This document shows positions 56,044-64,000 of a stretch of DNA of 64,000 nucleotides, piece after piece. Location: the NCBI RefSeq assembly GCF_011089885.1, contig NZ_JAANBD010000025.1:186001-250000 (forward strand), read 5' to 3'. The stretch's first letter is position 1; the number at the start of each line of letters is the position of its first letter. Both the position numbers and the translations under genes were made by a program. Under the pieces are notes generated by a model. The model saw only the letters and a program-made list of their open reading frames with translations, was not told the origin of the DNA and did no database searches. The DNA is from Thioalkalivibrio sp. XN279 (lineage in GTDB: Bacteria; Pseudomonadota; Gammaproteobacteria; Steroidobacterales; XN24).

Positions 56044-57975
56044 TCAATCCTCCATAACAGACCGGCCGCGCTTCGCTACTTCAGCTGCGAGGAAGTTACC
56101 CACCTGGTCGATGCTCATCGACCCGAGGTCCTCGCCGCTGCGCGAACGCACGGCCAGCAAACCAGCCTCCACCTCCCGGTCGCCAGCGACGAGGAGGAAA
56201 GGCACCTTTTGCACAGTATGCTCGCGGATTTTAAAGCCGATCTTCTCATTTCTCAAGTCTGCTTCCACCCGAAACCCCTGATTGACGAGGGTTTTCACGG
56301 CGGATTCCACGTATTCGGCCTGGCGGTCCGTGATATTCATCACCATGGCCTGCACCGGGGCCAGCCAGGCGGGGAAGCGGCCCTCGTAATGTTCGATCAG
56401 AATGCCGAAGAAGCGCTCCAGCGACCCGAGCAGCGCGCGGTGGATCATGATCGGTCGCCGGCGCTCCCCGCTGGCCGCCACGTACTCCATGTCGAAGCGC
56501 TCCGGCAAGTTGAAATCCAGCTGGATGGTGGAGCACTGCCACTTGCGGCCGATCGCGTCCTCGATCTTCAGGTCGATCTTCGGGCCGTAGAAGGCGCCGC
56601 CGCCCGCGTCGAGGATGTATTCCAGGCCCTTGCGCTCCAGCGCGCCCTTGAGCGCGACCGTCGCCTTGTCCCAGATCTCGTCCGAGCCCACGGCCTTCTC
56701 GGGCCGGGTCGAGAGGTTGACCTCGAACTGGGTGAAGCCGAAGTCGCCGAGCATTTCCAGGGTCAGGTCCAGCACCCGCAGGACCTCTGCCTCGATCTGC
56801 TCCTCGCGGCAGAACACGTGGGCGTCGTCCTGGGTGAAGCCGCGCACACGCATCAGGCCGTGCAGCGCGCCAGACATCTCGTGCCGGTACACGGTGCCGA
56901 GCTCGGCCCAGCGCATGGGCAGTTCGCGGTAGGAGCGCAGGCGGTCCTTGTAGACCAGCACGTGGAAGGGGCAGTTCATCGGCTTCAGCTGGTAAGGCTG
57001 GCCGTCCTCCTCCATCGGCTTGTACATGGACTCGCGGTAGAAATCCGTGTGCCCCGAGGTGTGCCAGAGGTCTTCGAGGGCAATGTGCGGGGTGAACAGC
57101 AGCTCGTAGCCGTGCTTCGTGTGCTGCTCGCGCCAGTAATCCTCCATCACGCGCCGGATGCGGGCGCCGCGCGGATGCCAGAACACCAGGCCGCCGCCGG
57201 CGTCGTCCTGGATGCTGAACAGGTCCATGTCCCGCCCGATCCGGCGGTGGTCGCGCTTTTCGGCTTCCTCGAGGCGCGTCAGGTAGGCCTTGAGCTGCTT
57301 GGCGTCCGGCCAGGCGGTGCCGTAAATGCGCTGCAGCTGCTCGTTGCGCGCGTCGCCGCGCCAGTAGGCACCGGCCACCTTGGTCAGCTTGAAGGCCTTC
57401 AGCAGCCCCGTGCGCGGGACATGCGGTCCGCGGCAGAGGTCCTTGAAGTCGCCCTGGCCGTAGATGCTGAGCGTCTCCTCGGCCGGGATGTCCTCGATGA
57501 TTCGCGCCTTGTATTCCTCGCCCATGCCGCGGAAGAAGGCCACCGCCTCGTCGCGCCCCATGACCTCGCGGTGCACGGGCTGGTCGGCCTCGGCCAGCTC
57601 CGCCATGCGCTGCTCGATGGCGGCGAGATCCTCGGGCGTGAAAGCGCGATCGAAGGCGAAGTCGTAGTAGAAGCCGTCCTCGATCACCGGCCCGATAGTG
57701 ACCTGGGCGCTGGGGAACAGCTGCTTCACGGCCTGCGCCAGCAGGTGCGCGGTCGAGTGGCGGATGATCTCCAGCCCGTCCTCGTCGCGACCCGTGACGA
57801 TCGCCGCCTCGGCGTCGCCCTCGATGCGGTGGGAGGTGTCCACCAGGCGGCCGTCCACGCGGCCGGCGACCGCGGCCTTGGCGAGGCCGGGGCCGATGTC
57901 TGCAGCCAGCTCCGCCACCGTGATGGGCGCGTCGAAGCTGCGCTGACTTCCGTCAGGGAGCGTGATGACCGGCAT
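56044..57975 (-). CDS. thrS: threonyl-tRNA synthetase
   Basis: 643 residues. TGS domain (1-60), editing domain with [11 protein letters not shown] and later the C-x2-H-type editing residues, class II catalytic core with zinc ligands in [11 protein letters not shown], and C-terminal anticodon-binding domain. Start ATG at 57975. An inverted repeat (58004-58049) lies in the leader between tRNA-Val and thrS. Confidence 0.98.
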   Translation of the reverse strand: MPVITLPDGSQRSFDAPITVAELAADIGPGLAKAAVAGRVDGRLVDTSHRIEGDAEAAIVTGRDEDGLEIIRHSTAHLLAQAVKQLFPSAQVTIGPVIEDGFYYDFAFDRAFTPEDLAAIEQRMAELAEADQPVHREVMGRDEAVAFFRGMGEEYKARIIEDIPAEETLSIYGQGDFKDLCRGPHVPRTGLLKAFKLTKVAGAYWRGDARNEQLQRIYGTAWPDAKQLKAYLTRLEEAEKRDHRRIGRDMDLFSIQDDAGGGLVFWHPRGARIRRVMEDYWREQHTKHGYELLFTPHIALEDLWHTSGHTDFYRESMYKPMEEDGQPYQLKPMNCPFHVLVYKDRLRSYRELPMRWAELGTVYRHEMSGALHGLMRVRGFTQDDAHVFCREEQIEAEVLRVLDLTLEMLGDFGFTQFEVNLSTRPEKAVGSDEIWDKATVALKGALERKGLEYILDAGGGAFYGPKIDLKIEDAIGRKWQCSTIQLDFNLPERFDMEYVAASGERRRPIMIHRALLGSLERFFGILIEHYEGRFPAWLAPVQAMVMNITDRQAEYVESAVKTLVNQGFRVEADLRNEKIGFKIREHTVQKVPFLLVAGDREVEAGLLAVRSRSGEDLGSMSIDQVGNFLAAEVAKRGRSVMED

Positions 57976-58003
57976 GGGAACTCTGTCTGCTCAGAATCGG
58001 ACT

Positions 58004-58049
58004 GCACGCTCCGGCGAGAGTCCCTGGCGGGCTTCGCGCCGGGGCGTGC
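58004..58049. repeat. long inverted repeat in the thrS leader
   Basis: GCACGC-T-CCGGCG pairs with CGCCGG-G-GCGTGC (13 positions, one T-G) around a 20-base loop. It lies 12 bases past tRNA-Val and 28 before the thrS ATG. It may be a tRNA 3'-processing hairpin, a Rho-type stop, or part of a thrS control element; E. coli thrS is autoregulated through leader stem-loops. Confidence 0.5.
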
Positions 58050-58061
58050 GGGTCTCGGATT

Positions 58062-58136
58062 TGGTAGGCGCGGGCGGGTTTGAACCGCCGACCCCTACGA
58101 TGTCAACGTAGTGCTCTACCACTGAGCTACGCGCCT
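58062..58136 (-). tRNA. tRNA-Val (anticodon GAC)
   Basis: 75 bases with encoded CCA. Acceptor AGGCGCG pairs with CGCGCCT; stem CTACG/CGTAG holds the loop TTGACAT with anticodon GAC; T arm GGCGGTTCAAACCCGCC. It is upstream of thrS on the same strand. Confidence 0.97.
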
Positions 58137-58151
58137 AGTTCAAGACGCGGA

Positions 58152-58180
58152 AGGATACCGGCGAAGTCCCCGCCGGGCAA
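58152..58180 (-). promoter_or_regulatory. promoter of tRNA-Val
   Basis: Minus strand: TTGCCC (58175-58180), 17-base spacer, TATCCT (58152-58157), then a GC-rich stretch before the tRNA. Good spacing and placement for a stable RNA promoter; it could also drive thrS. Confidence 0.55.
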
Positions 58181-58188
58181 GGGCTTTA

Positions 58189-60246
58189 CTAGCCCGCCAT
58201 GTCCGCGGGCAAACCGAGCCCTTCGTGGCGCAGCCGTTCGATCTCATCGCGCAACTCCGCGGCTTTCTCGAACTCCAGCTCCCGGGCATGGCGATACATC
58301 TCGGCCTCGAGCTTGCGGATACGCTTCATGACCTCTTCCGTGCTGAGCTTCTCGTAGGCGAGGCGCGGCTCGGCCACTTTGCGCCGGCCCTTGTCCGCAC
58401 CCGGGCGGCCGCCCTCCTCCCGGGCCCCCTCCATCACGTCGGCGATGCGCTTGACGATCGTCTGGGGCGTGATGCCGTGCTCGGCGTTGAAAGCGATCTG
58501 CTTGGCCCGCCGCCGGTTGGTCTCGTCGATGGCCCGTTGCATGGAGCCGGTCTCGCGGTCGGCGTACAGGATCGCCTTGCCGTGGACATTGCGCGCCGCC
58601 CGCCCGATGGTCTGGATCAGCGAACCCTCCGAGCGCAGGAAACCCTCCTTGTCGGCGTCCAGGATCGCCACCAGCGACACCTCGGGCATGTCCAGGCCTT
58701 CCCGCAGCAGGTTGATCCCCACCAGCACGTCGAACTCGCCGCGGCGCAGGTCGCGGATGATCTCGCTGCGTTCGACGGTGTCGATGTCGGAATGCAGGTA
58801 GCGCACGCGCACGTCGTGCTCCGCGAGGTACTCGGTGAGGTCCTCCGCCATGCGCTTGGTCAGGGTCGTCACCAGCACGCGCTCGTTGCGTGCGGCGCGC
58901 AGCCGGATCTCGGACAGCACGTCGTCCACCTGATGGGTCACGGGCCGCACTTCGACTTCGGGGTCCACCAGGCCGGTCGGGCGCACGACCTGCTCCACCA
59001 CCTGTCCCGAACGCTCCAGCTCGTAGGACCGCGGCGTGGCGGACACGTAAATCGTCTGCGGCGACAGGGCCTCGAACTCGTCGAAACGCAGCGGGCGGTT
59101 GTCCAGCGCCGACGGCAGGCGGAAACCGTATTCCACCAGCGTCTCCTTGCGGCTGCGATCGCCCTTGTACATGCCGCCGAGCTGGGGCACGGTGACGTGG
59201 GATTCGTCCACCACCAGCAGGGCGTTGGCCGGCAGGTAGTCGAACAGGCAGGGCGGAGGCTCGCCGGGGGCACGGCCGGACAGGTAACGCGAGTAATTCT
59301 CGATGCCCTGGCAGTAACCCAGTTCCTGGATCATTTCCAGGTCGAACATGGTGCGCTGTTCGAGGCGCTGGGCCTCCAGCAGCTTGTCCGCGGCACGCAG
59401 CACCTGCAGCCGTTCCTTCAGCTCGGCCTTGATCTCGTCGATGGCGGCCAGCAGCCGGTCGCGAGGCGTCACGTAGTGCGTCTTGGGGAAGATCGTGAGG
59501 CGCGGCACCTTGCGCAGCAGTTCGCCGGTGAGCGGGTCGAACCAGCTCAGCGCCTCGATTTCGTCGTCGAACAGTTGCACGCGCACCGCCTCGCGCTCCG
59601 ACTCCGCCGGGAATATGTCGATGACGTCGCCGCGCACGCGGTAGGTGCCCTGCCGCAGGTCCATCTCGTTGCGCTGGTATTGCATGTCCGCCAGGCGCCG
59701 CAGGATGGTCCGCTGCGGCATGCGGTCGCCACGGTCCAGGTGCAGGACCATTTTCAGGTAGGCGGCGGGGTCGCCCAGTCCGTAGATGGCCGACACCGTG
59801 GCGACGATGATGCTGTCCGGCCGCGACAGCAGGGCCTTGGTGGCCGACAGTCGCATCTGTTCGATGTGCTCGTTCACCGAGGCGTCCTTCTCGATGTAGG
59901 TGTCGGAGGACGGCACATAGGCTTCGGGCTGGTAGTAGTCATAGTAGGAGACGAAGTACTCGACCGCGTTGCCCGGGAAAAACTCGCGGAACTCACCGTA
60001 GAGCTGCGCCGCCAGCGTCTTGTTGTGCGCCAGCACGAGCGTCGGGCGCTGCCGGGCCTGGATCACGTTGGCGATGGTGTAGGTCTTGCCTGACCCCGTG
60101 ACGCCGAGCAGGGTCTGGGCGGCCAGGCCCGCGTCGAGCCCGCCGATGAGCTGTGCGATGGCCTCCGGCTGGTCGCCGGCGGGCGCATAGTCGGAAACCA
60201 GCTCGAAAGGCCGGATCTCGCCAGTGGGGTTGATTGGTTCCTGCAT
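58189..60246 (-). CDS. uvrB: excinuclease ABC subunit B
   Basis: 685 residues. Central helicase-like subunit of nucleotide excision repair. Walker A GVTGSGKT, the damage-probing beta-hairpin region [21 protein letters not shown]-like ([18 protein letters not shown]), [11 protein letters not shown]-like [15 protein letters not shown], and the C-terminal UVR motif that binds UvrC ([18 protein letters not shown]). The ATG at 60246 fits the family; one at 60288 would add 14 residues. No CTGT-N8-ACAG LexA box is seen in the 129-base gap to the divergent aminotransferase. Confidence 0.97.
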   Translation of the reverse strand: MQEPINPTGEIRPFELVSDYAPAGDQPEAIAQLIGGLDAGLAAQTLLGVTGSGKTYTIANVIQARQRPTLVLAHNKTLAAQLYGEFREFFPGNAVEYFVSYYDYYQPEAYVPSSDTYIEKDASVNEHIEQMRLSATKALLSRPDSIIVATVSAIYGLGDPAAYLKMVLHLDRGDRMPQRTILRRLADMQYQRNEMDLRQGTYRVRGDVIDIFPAESEREAVRVQLFDDEIEALSWFDPLTGELLRKVPRLTIFPKTHYVTPRDRLLAAIDEIKAELKERLQVLRAADKLLEAQRLEQRTMFDLEMIQELGYCQGIENYSRYLSGRAPGEPPPCLFDYLPANALLVVDESHVTVPQLGGMYKGDRSRKETLVEYGFRLPSALDNRPLRFDEFEALSPQTIYVSATPRSYELERSGQVVEQVVRPTGLVDPEVEVRPVTHQVDDVLSEIRLRAARNERVLVTTLTKRMAEDLTEYLAEHDVRVRYLHSDIDTVERSEIIRDLRRGEFDVLVGINLLREGLDMPEVSLVAILDADKEGFLRSEGSLIQTIGRAARNVHGKAILYADRETGSMQRAIDETNRRRAKQIAFNAEHGITPQTIVKRIADVMEGAREEGGRPGADKGRRKVAEPRLAYEKLSTEEVMKRIRKLEAEMYRHARELEFEKAAELRDEIERLRHEGLGLPADMAG

Positions 60247-60375
60247 GTTCTCGCGGCAATTCCTGACTGGACGGCGGCCCGCTTTCATTTCACCATGTCG
60301 ACCGAGGCTGTTCAGTTCGCTCCAACGGAGCGGCCCGATGCCGCCAGCCACCCATTATGCACCAGGGGGAAAATC

Positions 60376-61557
60376 GTGGATCTTCGCCTGTCTGAGCGGG
60401 TCGCCCGCGTCAAGCCGTCACCCACCATGGCCGTGACGGCGAAAGCCGCCGAGCTGAAGCGTGCGGGCCGGGACATCATCGGCCTGGGGGCCGGCGAGCC
60501 CGATTTCGACACGCCTGAGCACATCTGCGCCGCGGCCATCGAGGCCATACGCGCCGGGCGCACCCGCTATACCGCCGTCGAAGGCATCCTTGAGTTGCGC
60601 GAGGCGATCTGCGAAAAGTTCCGCCGCGAGAACCGGATCGAGTACCAGCCGGACCAGGTACTGGTCTCCAACGGCGCCAAGCAGAGCCTGTACAACCTCT
60701 GCATGGCCCTGCTGGGCCCTGGCGACGAGGCGGTGATCCCGGCCCCCTACTGGGTGTCCTACCCGGACATGGTGCTGCTGGCCGAGGCCACCCCGGTGGT
60801 CGTGGCGGCAGGACCCGAGCAGCATTTCAAGATCAGCCCGCAACAGCTCGAGGCCGCGATCACGCCGCGCACCCGCCTGCTGTTCCTCAACAGCCCGAGC
60901 AACCCCACCGGGGTCGCCTACAGCGCCGCCGAACTGGCAGGCCTGGCGGACGTGCTGCGCCGCCATCCGCAGGTGCTCGTCGCCACGGACGACATCTACG
61001 AGCACATCTACTGGGGCGACGAGCCGTTCTCGAGCCTCCTCACGGTGGCGCCCGACCTGCACGAGCAAGTGGTGACCGTGAACGGCGTGTCCAAGGTCTA
61101 CGCCATGACCGGCTGGCGCATCGGCTATGCCGCGGGCCCGCGCAAGCTCATCGGCGCCATGAAAAAGATCCAGGGCCAGAGCACGTCGAATCCGAACTCC
61201 ATCGCCCAGTACGCATCGCTGGCGGCGCTTACTGGCGACCAGGGCTGCATCGCTGAGATGCGGGCCGCGTTCCGGCAACGGCACGACTGGCTGCTGCAGG
61301 CACTCAACAGCCTCCCCGGCTTCAGCTGCCTGCCGGCGGACGGTGCCTTCTATGCCTTCCCGGACGTGAGCGATGCGATCGCCGCACTCGACGGCGTCGA
61401 CGACGACACCGCGTTCGCGGGCTACCTGCTGGAGAAAGCGGGCGTGGCCGTGGTGCCGGGTACTGCGTTCGGCGCGCCCGGCCACGAGCGGCTGTCTTAT
61501 GCCTGCTCCCTGGACACGCTGGAACAAGCCGTGGACCGCATCCGCAGCGTGCTGTAA
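60376..61557 (+). CDS. aspC: aspartate-type aminotransferase (class I, PLP)
   Basis: 393 residues. Transaminates aspartate or a related amino acid with 2-oxoglutarate. Fold-type I: GAGEPDFDTPEHI, the PLP lysine in VNGVSKVYAMTGWRIGYAAGP, NPSNPTG-like SPSNPTGV and the C-terminal Arg in ERLSYACS. GTG at 60376 (DLRLSERVARVKPSPT) was chosen because AGGGGGA lies five bases upstream and it matches the family start; a longer ATG frame from 60295 adds 27 unrelated residues. Substrate range not certain. Confidence 0.92.
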   Translation: MDLRLSERVARVKPSPTMAVTAKAAELKRAGRDIIGLGAGEPDFDTPEHICAAAIEAIRAGRTRYTAVEGILELREAICEKFRRENRIEYQPDQVLVSNGAKQSLYNLCMALLGPGDEAVIPAPYWVSYPDMVLLAEATPVVVAAGPEQHFKISPQQLEAAITPRTRLLFLNSPSNPTGVAYSAAELAGLADVLRRHPQVLVATDDIYEHIYWGDEPFSSLLTVAPDLHEQVVTVNGVSKVYAMTGWRIGYAAGPRKLIGAMKKIQGQSTSNPNSIAQYASLAALTGDQGCIAEMRAAFRQRHDWLLQALNSLPGFSCLPADGAFYAFPDVSDAIAALDGVDDDTAFAGYLLEKAGVAVVPGTAFGAPGHERLSYACSLDTLEQAVDRIRSVL

Positions 61558-61566
61558 GGATTCGCC

Positions 61567-61594
61567 TTGACAGTGGCCGGGGCCGTCCTAGAAA
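61567..61594 (+). promoter_or_regulatory. promoter of tRNA-Asn
   Basis: A perfect TTGACA (61567-61572), 16 bases, then TAGAAA (61589-61594) and a GCGCGC discriminator, which is typical of stringently controlled stable RNA genes. Confidence 0.7.
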
Positions 61595-61632
61595 ATTGCG
61601 CGCTTACCCGGCTTCGTGCCGGGTGCAGAAAT

Positions 61633-61708
61633 TCCCCGGTAGCTCAGTTGGTAGAGCGACGGACTGTTAATCCGTTGGTCGCTGGTTCGAGTCCGGCCCG
61701 GGGAGCCA
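61633..61708 (+). tRNA. tRNA-Asn (anticodon GTT)
   Basis: 76 bases with encoded CCA. Acceptor TCCCCGG pairs with CCGGGGA; the loop CTGTTAA between ACGGA and TCCGT gives anticodon GTT; T arm GCTGGTTCGAGTCCGGC. It has its own promoter and terminator. Confidence 0.98.
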
Positions 61709-61715
61709 GACATGC

Positions 61716-61753
61716 AGAGGGGTCGCGGCGCCAGCCACGGCCCCTCTTTTTTT
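61716..61753 (+). terminator. intrinsic terminator after tRNA-Asn
   Basis: AGAGGGG (61716-61722) pairs with CCCCTCT (61741-61747), the inner bases extend the stem with one mismatch, and a run of seven T follows. It separates the tRNA from the DASS carrier gene. Confidence 0.9.
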
Positions 61754-61781
61754 CCGGCGTCGGCACAAGGGACGGCCTGCG

Positions 61782-63284
61782 TTGAACCCCGGCGCGGAAG
61801 TTTATGCCACGCGCCAGCGCATCGGCCTGCTCCTCGGGCCGGCCGTATTCGTCCTGCTTCTCGTGCTGCCGGCACCGGATGGCATGTCCAGCCAGGCCTG
61901 GGCCACGGCCGCCGTCGGCAGCCTCATGGCCACCTGGTGGATCACTGAAGCCATCCCGATCCCCGCCACGGCACTGCTGCCCATCCCGCTGTTTCCCCTG
62001 CTCGATATCGGCACTGTCGCCCAGGCCACGGCGCCTTTTGCCAACCCCCTGATCTACCTCTTCATGGGCGGCTTCCTCATCGCCATCGCCATGCAGCGCT
62101 GGAACCTGCACCGGCGCATCGCCCTGGGGATCATCGACCGGGTCGGCACGCGGCCGTCGTCGATCATCCTGGGGTTCATGATCGCCTCGGCCTTTCTCAG
62201 CATGTGGGTCAGCAACACGGCCACGGCGCTGATGATGCTGCCGATCGGCATGTCCGTCATCAACCTGAGCAAGAAGCTCCCCTCCACCACGGAGGCTGAG
62301 AAGCGCGAGTTGACGCACTTCGGCATCGTGCTGGTCCTGAGCATTGCTTACGCCTGCAACGTCGGCGGACTGGGGACGCTGATCGGCACGCCGCCCAACG
62401 CCCTGCTGGCCGCGTTCGTGCTCGAGAACTACGGCCTCGAGATCGGGTTTGCGCAGTGGATGATGCTCGGCGTGCCACTCGTGGTGATCGGTATCATCGC
62501 CGCCTATTTCGTTCTCACCCGCCTCAGTTTCCCCCTGCACCTGAGGGAGTTGCCCGGGGGGCACGACATCATCCACGCCGAGCGCGAGAAGCTGGGGCCG
62601 ATCTCGGCGGAGGAAAAAAAGGTCGCAGCGGTGTTCGTGCTGACGGCCGCGCTGTGGATGTCCCGACCGCTGCTGCAGGATTACGTGCCGGGACTCAGCG
62701 ACGCGGGGATCGCCATCGCAGCCGGCCTGTTGTTGTTCCTGGTGCCGGTCGATCTAGCGCGTGGCCAGTTCCTGCTCGACTGGGAGGACGCACGCAAATT
62801 GCCGTGGGGCATCCTGGTCCTGTTCGGCGGCGGCCTCAGCCTGGCCTCGGCCGTGACCCGTAGCGGCTTCGATGCCTACATCGGCATGCTGGTGGCCGGC
62901 TTCGATGCCTGGCCGACGCTCCTGTTGCTGGCCCTTTGCATCGTCATCATCCTGCTGCTCACGGAGATGACGAGCAACACCGCCACGGCGGCTGCCTTCC
63001 TGCCCATCCTCGCTGCCGCCGCACTCGGCGTCGGCGAGAACCCCTTGCTGTTTGCAGTGCCTGCGGCGCTGGCGGCTTCCTGCGCCTTCATGCTCCCGGT
63101 GGCCACGCCGCCGAACGCCATCGTCTACGGCAGCAAGCTGCTCACCATTCCCATGATGATGCGCGCCGGCCTGTGGCTGAACGTGGTGTTCGTGGGACTG
63201 ATCCTGGCTGCAGCCTACACGGTCATGATGACCGTATTCGACATCGAGCCGGGCGTGGTGCCCGGCTGGGCCGGGTCGAACTGA
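61782..63284 (+). CDS. DASS-family (SLC13) sodium-coupled anion carrier
   Basis: 500 residues, about 12 membrane segments. Imports di- or tricarboxylates or sulfate with sodium. Both SNT motifs are present (SNTATALMMLPIG and TSNTATAAAFLPI), with GTPPNALLAA and the C-terminal ATPPNAIVYGSK. The start is TTG at 61782 with AAGGGA upstream at a long spacing; a later start is possible. Substrate cannot be told from these motifs. Confidence 0.92.
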   Translation: MNPGAEVYATRQRIGLLLGPAVFVLLLVLPAPDGMSSQAWATAAVGSLMATWWITEAIPIPATALLPIPLFPLLDIGTVAQATAPFANPLIYLFMGGFLIAIAMQRWNLHRRIALGIIDRVGTRPSSIILGFMIASAFLSMWVSNTATALMMLPIGMSVINLSKKLPSTTEAEKRELTHFGIVLVLSIAYACNVGGLGTLIGTPPNALLAAFVLENYGLEIGFAQWMMLGVPLVVIGIIAAYFVLTRLSFPLHLRELPGGHDIIHAEREKLGPISAEEKKVAAVFVLTAALWMSRPLLQDYVPGLSDAGIAIAAGLLLFLVPVDLARGQFLLDWEDARKLPWGILVLFGGGLSLASAVTRSGFDAYIGMLVAGFDAWPTLLLLALCIVIILLLTEMTSNTATAAAFLPILAAAALGVGENPLLFAVPAALAASCAFMLPVATPPNAIVYGSKLLTIPMMMRAGLWLNVVFVGLILAAAYTVMMTVFDIEPGVVPGWAGSN

Positions 63285-63287
63285 GGT

Positions 63288-63797
63288 TCAATCGGCGCCG
63301 GCCAGCCCCGGCTCGGTCGTCGCGCCGTGCTGATGCTCGTGGTCGTGGTCGTGGTCGTGCTTGCCATGTCCGGCAGCGCGACAACGCTCGCAGTCCACCC
63401 AGGCCGATTCGCCCTCGATGTAGTGCTCTTTCTTCCAGATCGGCAGCCGCTGCTTCAGTTCGTCGATCACGTAGCGACAGGCCTTGAAGGCTTCGTCGCG
63501 ATGCGGCGCCGCCGCCCCTACCCAGACCGCCAGGTCGCCCACGGCGAGGTCGCCGACGCGGTGCACGCAGGCGAGCCGCACCGGGCCGAACTTCTCCTCC
63601 GCTTCCTGCAGGATCTTCATGCCCTCGGCGCGGGCGAGATCCTCATAGGCTTCGTAGTGCAGGCCGGATACCGCGCGCCCCTGGTGATGGTCGCGCACCC
63701 AGCCCTCGAAGGCCGTATATCCGCCGCAACCGGGACTCATCAGCTCGCGACGCCACGCCCCGATATCGACATCCTGACTGCTGATCTCGAATTTCAC
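63288..63797 (-). CDS. moaE: molybdopterin synthase large subunit MoaE with Cys/His-rich tail
   Basis: 169 residues, longer than the usual 150. Makes the dithiolene of molybdopterin with MoaD. MoaE marks: FEGWVRDHHQGR, LHYEAYEDLARAE, HRVGDLAVGD and the catalytic Lys in PIWKKEHY. The extra C-terminal end carries CERC and a run of His and Asp (KHDHDHDHEHQHG). Start GTG, four bases after moaD. Confidence 0.95.
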   Translation of the reverse strand: MKFEISSQDVDIGAWRRELMSPGCGGYTAFEGWVRDHHQGRAVSGLHYEAYEDLARAEGMKILQEAEEKFGPVRLACVHRVGDLAVGDLAVWVGAAAPHRDEAFKACRYVIDELKQRLPIWKKEHYIEGESAWVDCERCRAAGHGKHDHDHDHEHQHGATTEPGLAGAD

Positions 63798-63801
63798 CGT
63801 G

Positions 63802-64000
63802 CTAGCCTCCCGATACCGGCGGGATGAACACTACGCGATCGCCCGGGTTGAGCGCGGCGTCCCACTCGGCAAATGTGTCGTTGACCGCCACGCGCAGGTG
63901 GCGTCGCTCAGTGGCGAAATCGTGCCGCGCGTCCAGCTCGGTCCACAGCTGCGCAGGGGTGGCCGCAGACGTGTCGAGGGTTTCCCCGTCACAGCCGGCC
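63802..64000 (-). CDS. moaD: molybdopterin synthase small subunit MoaD, 3' part
   Basis: The last 65 codons are in the window; the start lies beyond the right edge. The protein ends RVVFIPPVSGG, with the C-terminal Gly-Gly that is activated by MoeB and thiocarboxylated. ELDARHDFATERRHLRVAVN fits the ubiquitin-like fold. It lies just before moaE, the usual order. Confidence 0.93.
   Translation of the reverse strand, partial: AGCDGETLDTSAATPAQLWTELDARHDFATERRHLRVAVNDTFAEWDAALNPGDRVVFIPPVSGG

Noticed and set aside
55453-58083. 876-residue open frame on the plus strand opposite thrS and infC
   Set aside because: It lies antisense to clear thrS and infC genes, is low in complexity (Arg, Gly, Ala, His rich) and has no recognisable domain. 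High GC produces such frames.
58225-60093. 622-residue open frame opposite uvrB
   Set aside because: Antisense to uvrB; composition is that of reversed coding sequence.
60247-60375. LexA (SOS) box between uvrB and aspC
   Set aside because: The nearest candidate around CTGTTCAG has no matching ACAG at the right spacing.

Overview
The window looks like chromosomal core DNA from a high-GC gammaproteobacterium. Three gene orders point there: a fabD-fabG-acpP-fabF-pabB-pabC-mltG-tmk-holB-pilZ run, a thrS-infC-rpmI-rplT-pheS-pheT-ihfA-merR run ending at tRNA-Pro, and a gspG-to-gspN type II secretion block. The genus cannot be fixed from the sequence. BCCT, AbgT, YfcC and DASS carriers would fit a free-living aquatic or halotolerant life, but that is inference. 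I see no phage, transposase, integrase, CRISPR array or rRNA.

Layout. 1-8.4 kb (minus): fatty-acid synthesis, p-aminobenzoate synthesis, septal murein processing (mltG), dTMP kinase and DNA polymerase III delta prime, mostly overlapping genes. 8.5-14.0 kb (plus): type II secretion pseudopilins and inner-membrane platform genes gspG, H, I, J, K, L, M, N; gspC, D, E and F are not here. 14.1-20.1 kb (minus): an AddAB-type helicase-nuclease pair. 20.1-28.7 kb (minus): glycogen/maltodextrin genes glgP, glgB, glgX, malQ. 28.7-30.2 kb (plus): a coupled MlaC-like protein and S1/P1 nuclease. 30.2-37.0 kb: carriers (two AbgT-family, one YfcC-family) around an ABC-F ATPase, with a 40-residue membrane microprotein in front of one AbgT gene. 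37.2-38.3 kb: Cu/Zn superoxide dismutase and an unknown exported protein. 38.3-44.6 kb: a YeiH-type exporter, a 1005-residue hybrid histidine kinase, and a divergent histidine kinase with a c-type haem sensor domain. 44.7-50.5 kb: UspA, a BCCT carrier, a DnaQ-type exonuclease, a cNMP/CBS/DUF294 protein, an unknown gene and a DUF302 protein. 50.6-58.1 kb (minus): tRNA-Pro, merR, ihfA, pheT, pheS, rplT, rpmI, infC, thrS and tRNA-Val. 58.2-64 kb: uvrB, an AspC-like aminotransferase, tRNA-Asn, a DASS carrier, moaE and the 3' end of moaD.

How the parts work together. FabD, FabG, AcpP and FabF carry out acyl loading, ketoreduction and elongation. PabB and PabC turn chorismate into p-aminobenzoate for folate. 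GlgP, GlgX and MalQ with GlgB handle glycogen. ThrS, PheST, IF3, L35 and L20 form the classic translation operon. The only gene-free stretch over 300 bases in the usual sense is 31765-32132, and it holds the microprotein gene, its likely promoter and a palindrome in front of the YfcC gene.

The most unusual items are: the paired sensor kinases (one haem-c, one with receiver and Hpt) beside YeiH; the microprotein-AbgT pair; an apparent terminator/ribosome-site switch in front of pheST; ATC start codons; a Cu/Zn SOD with a substituted zinc ligand; a delta prime subunit without its zinc module; and a MoaE with a Cys/His-rich tail. Long ORFs antisense to real genes are common here and were treated as high-GC artefacts.
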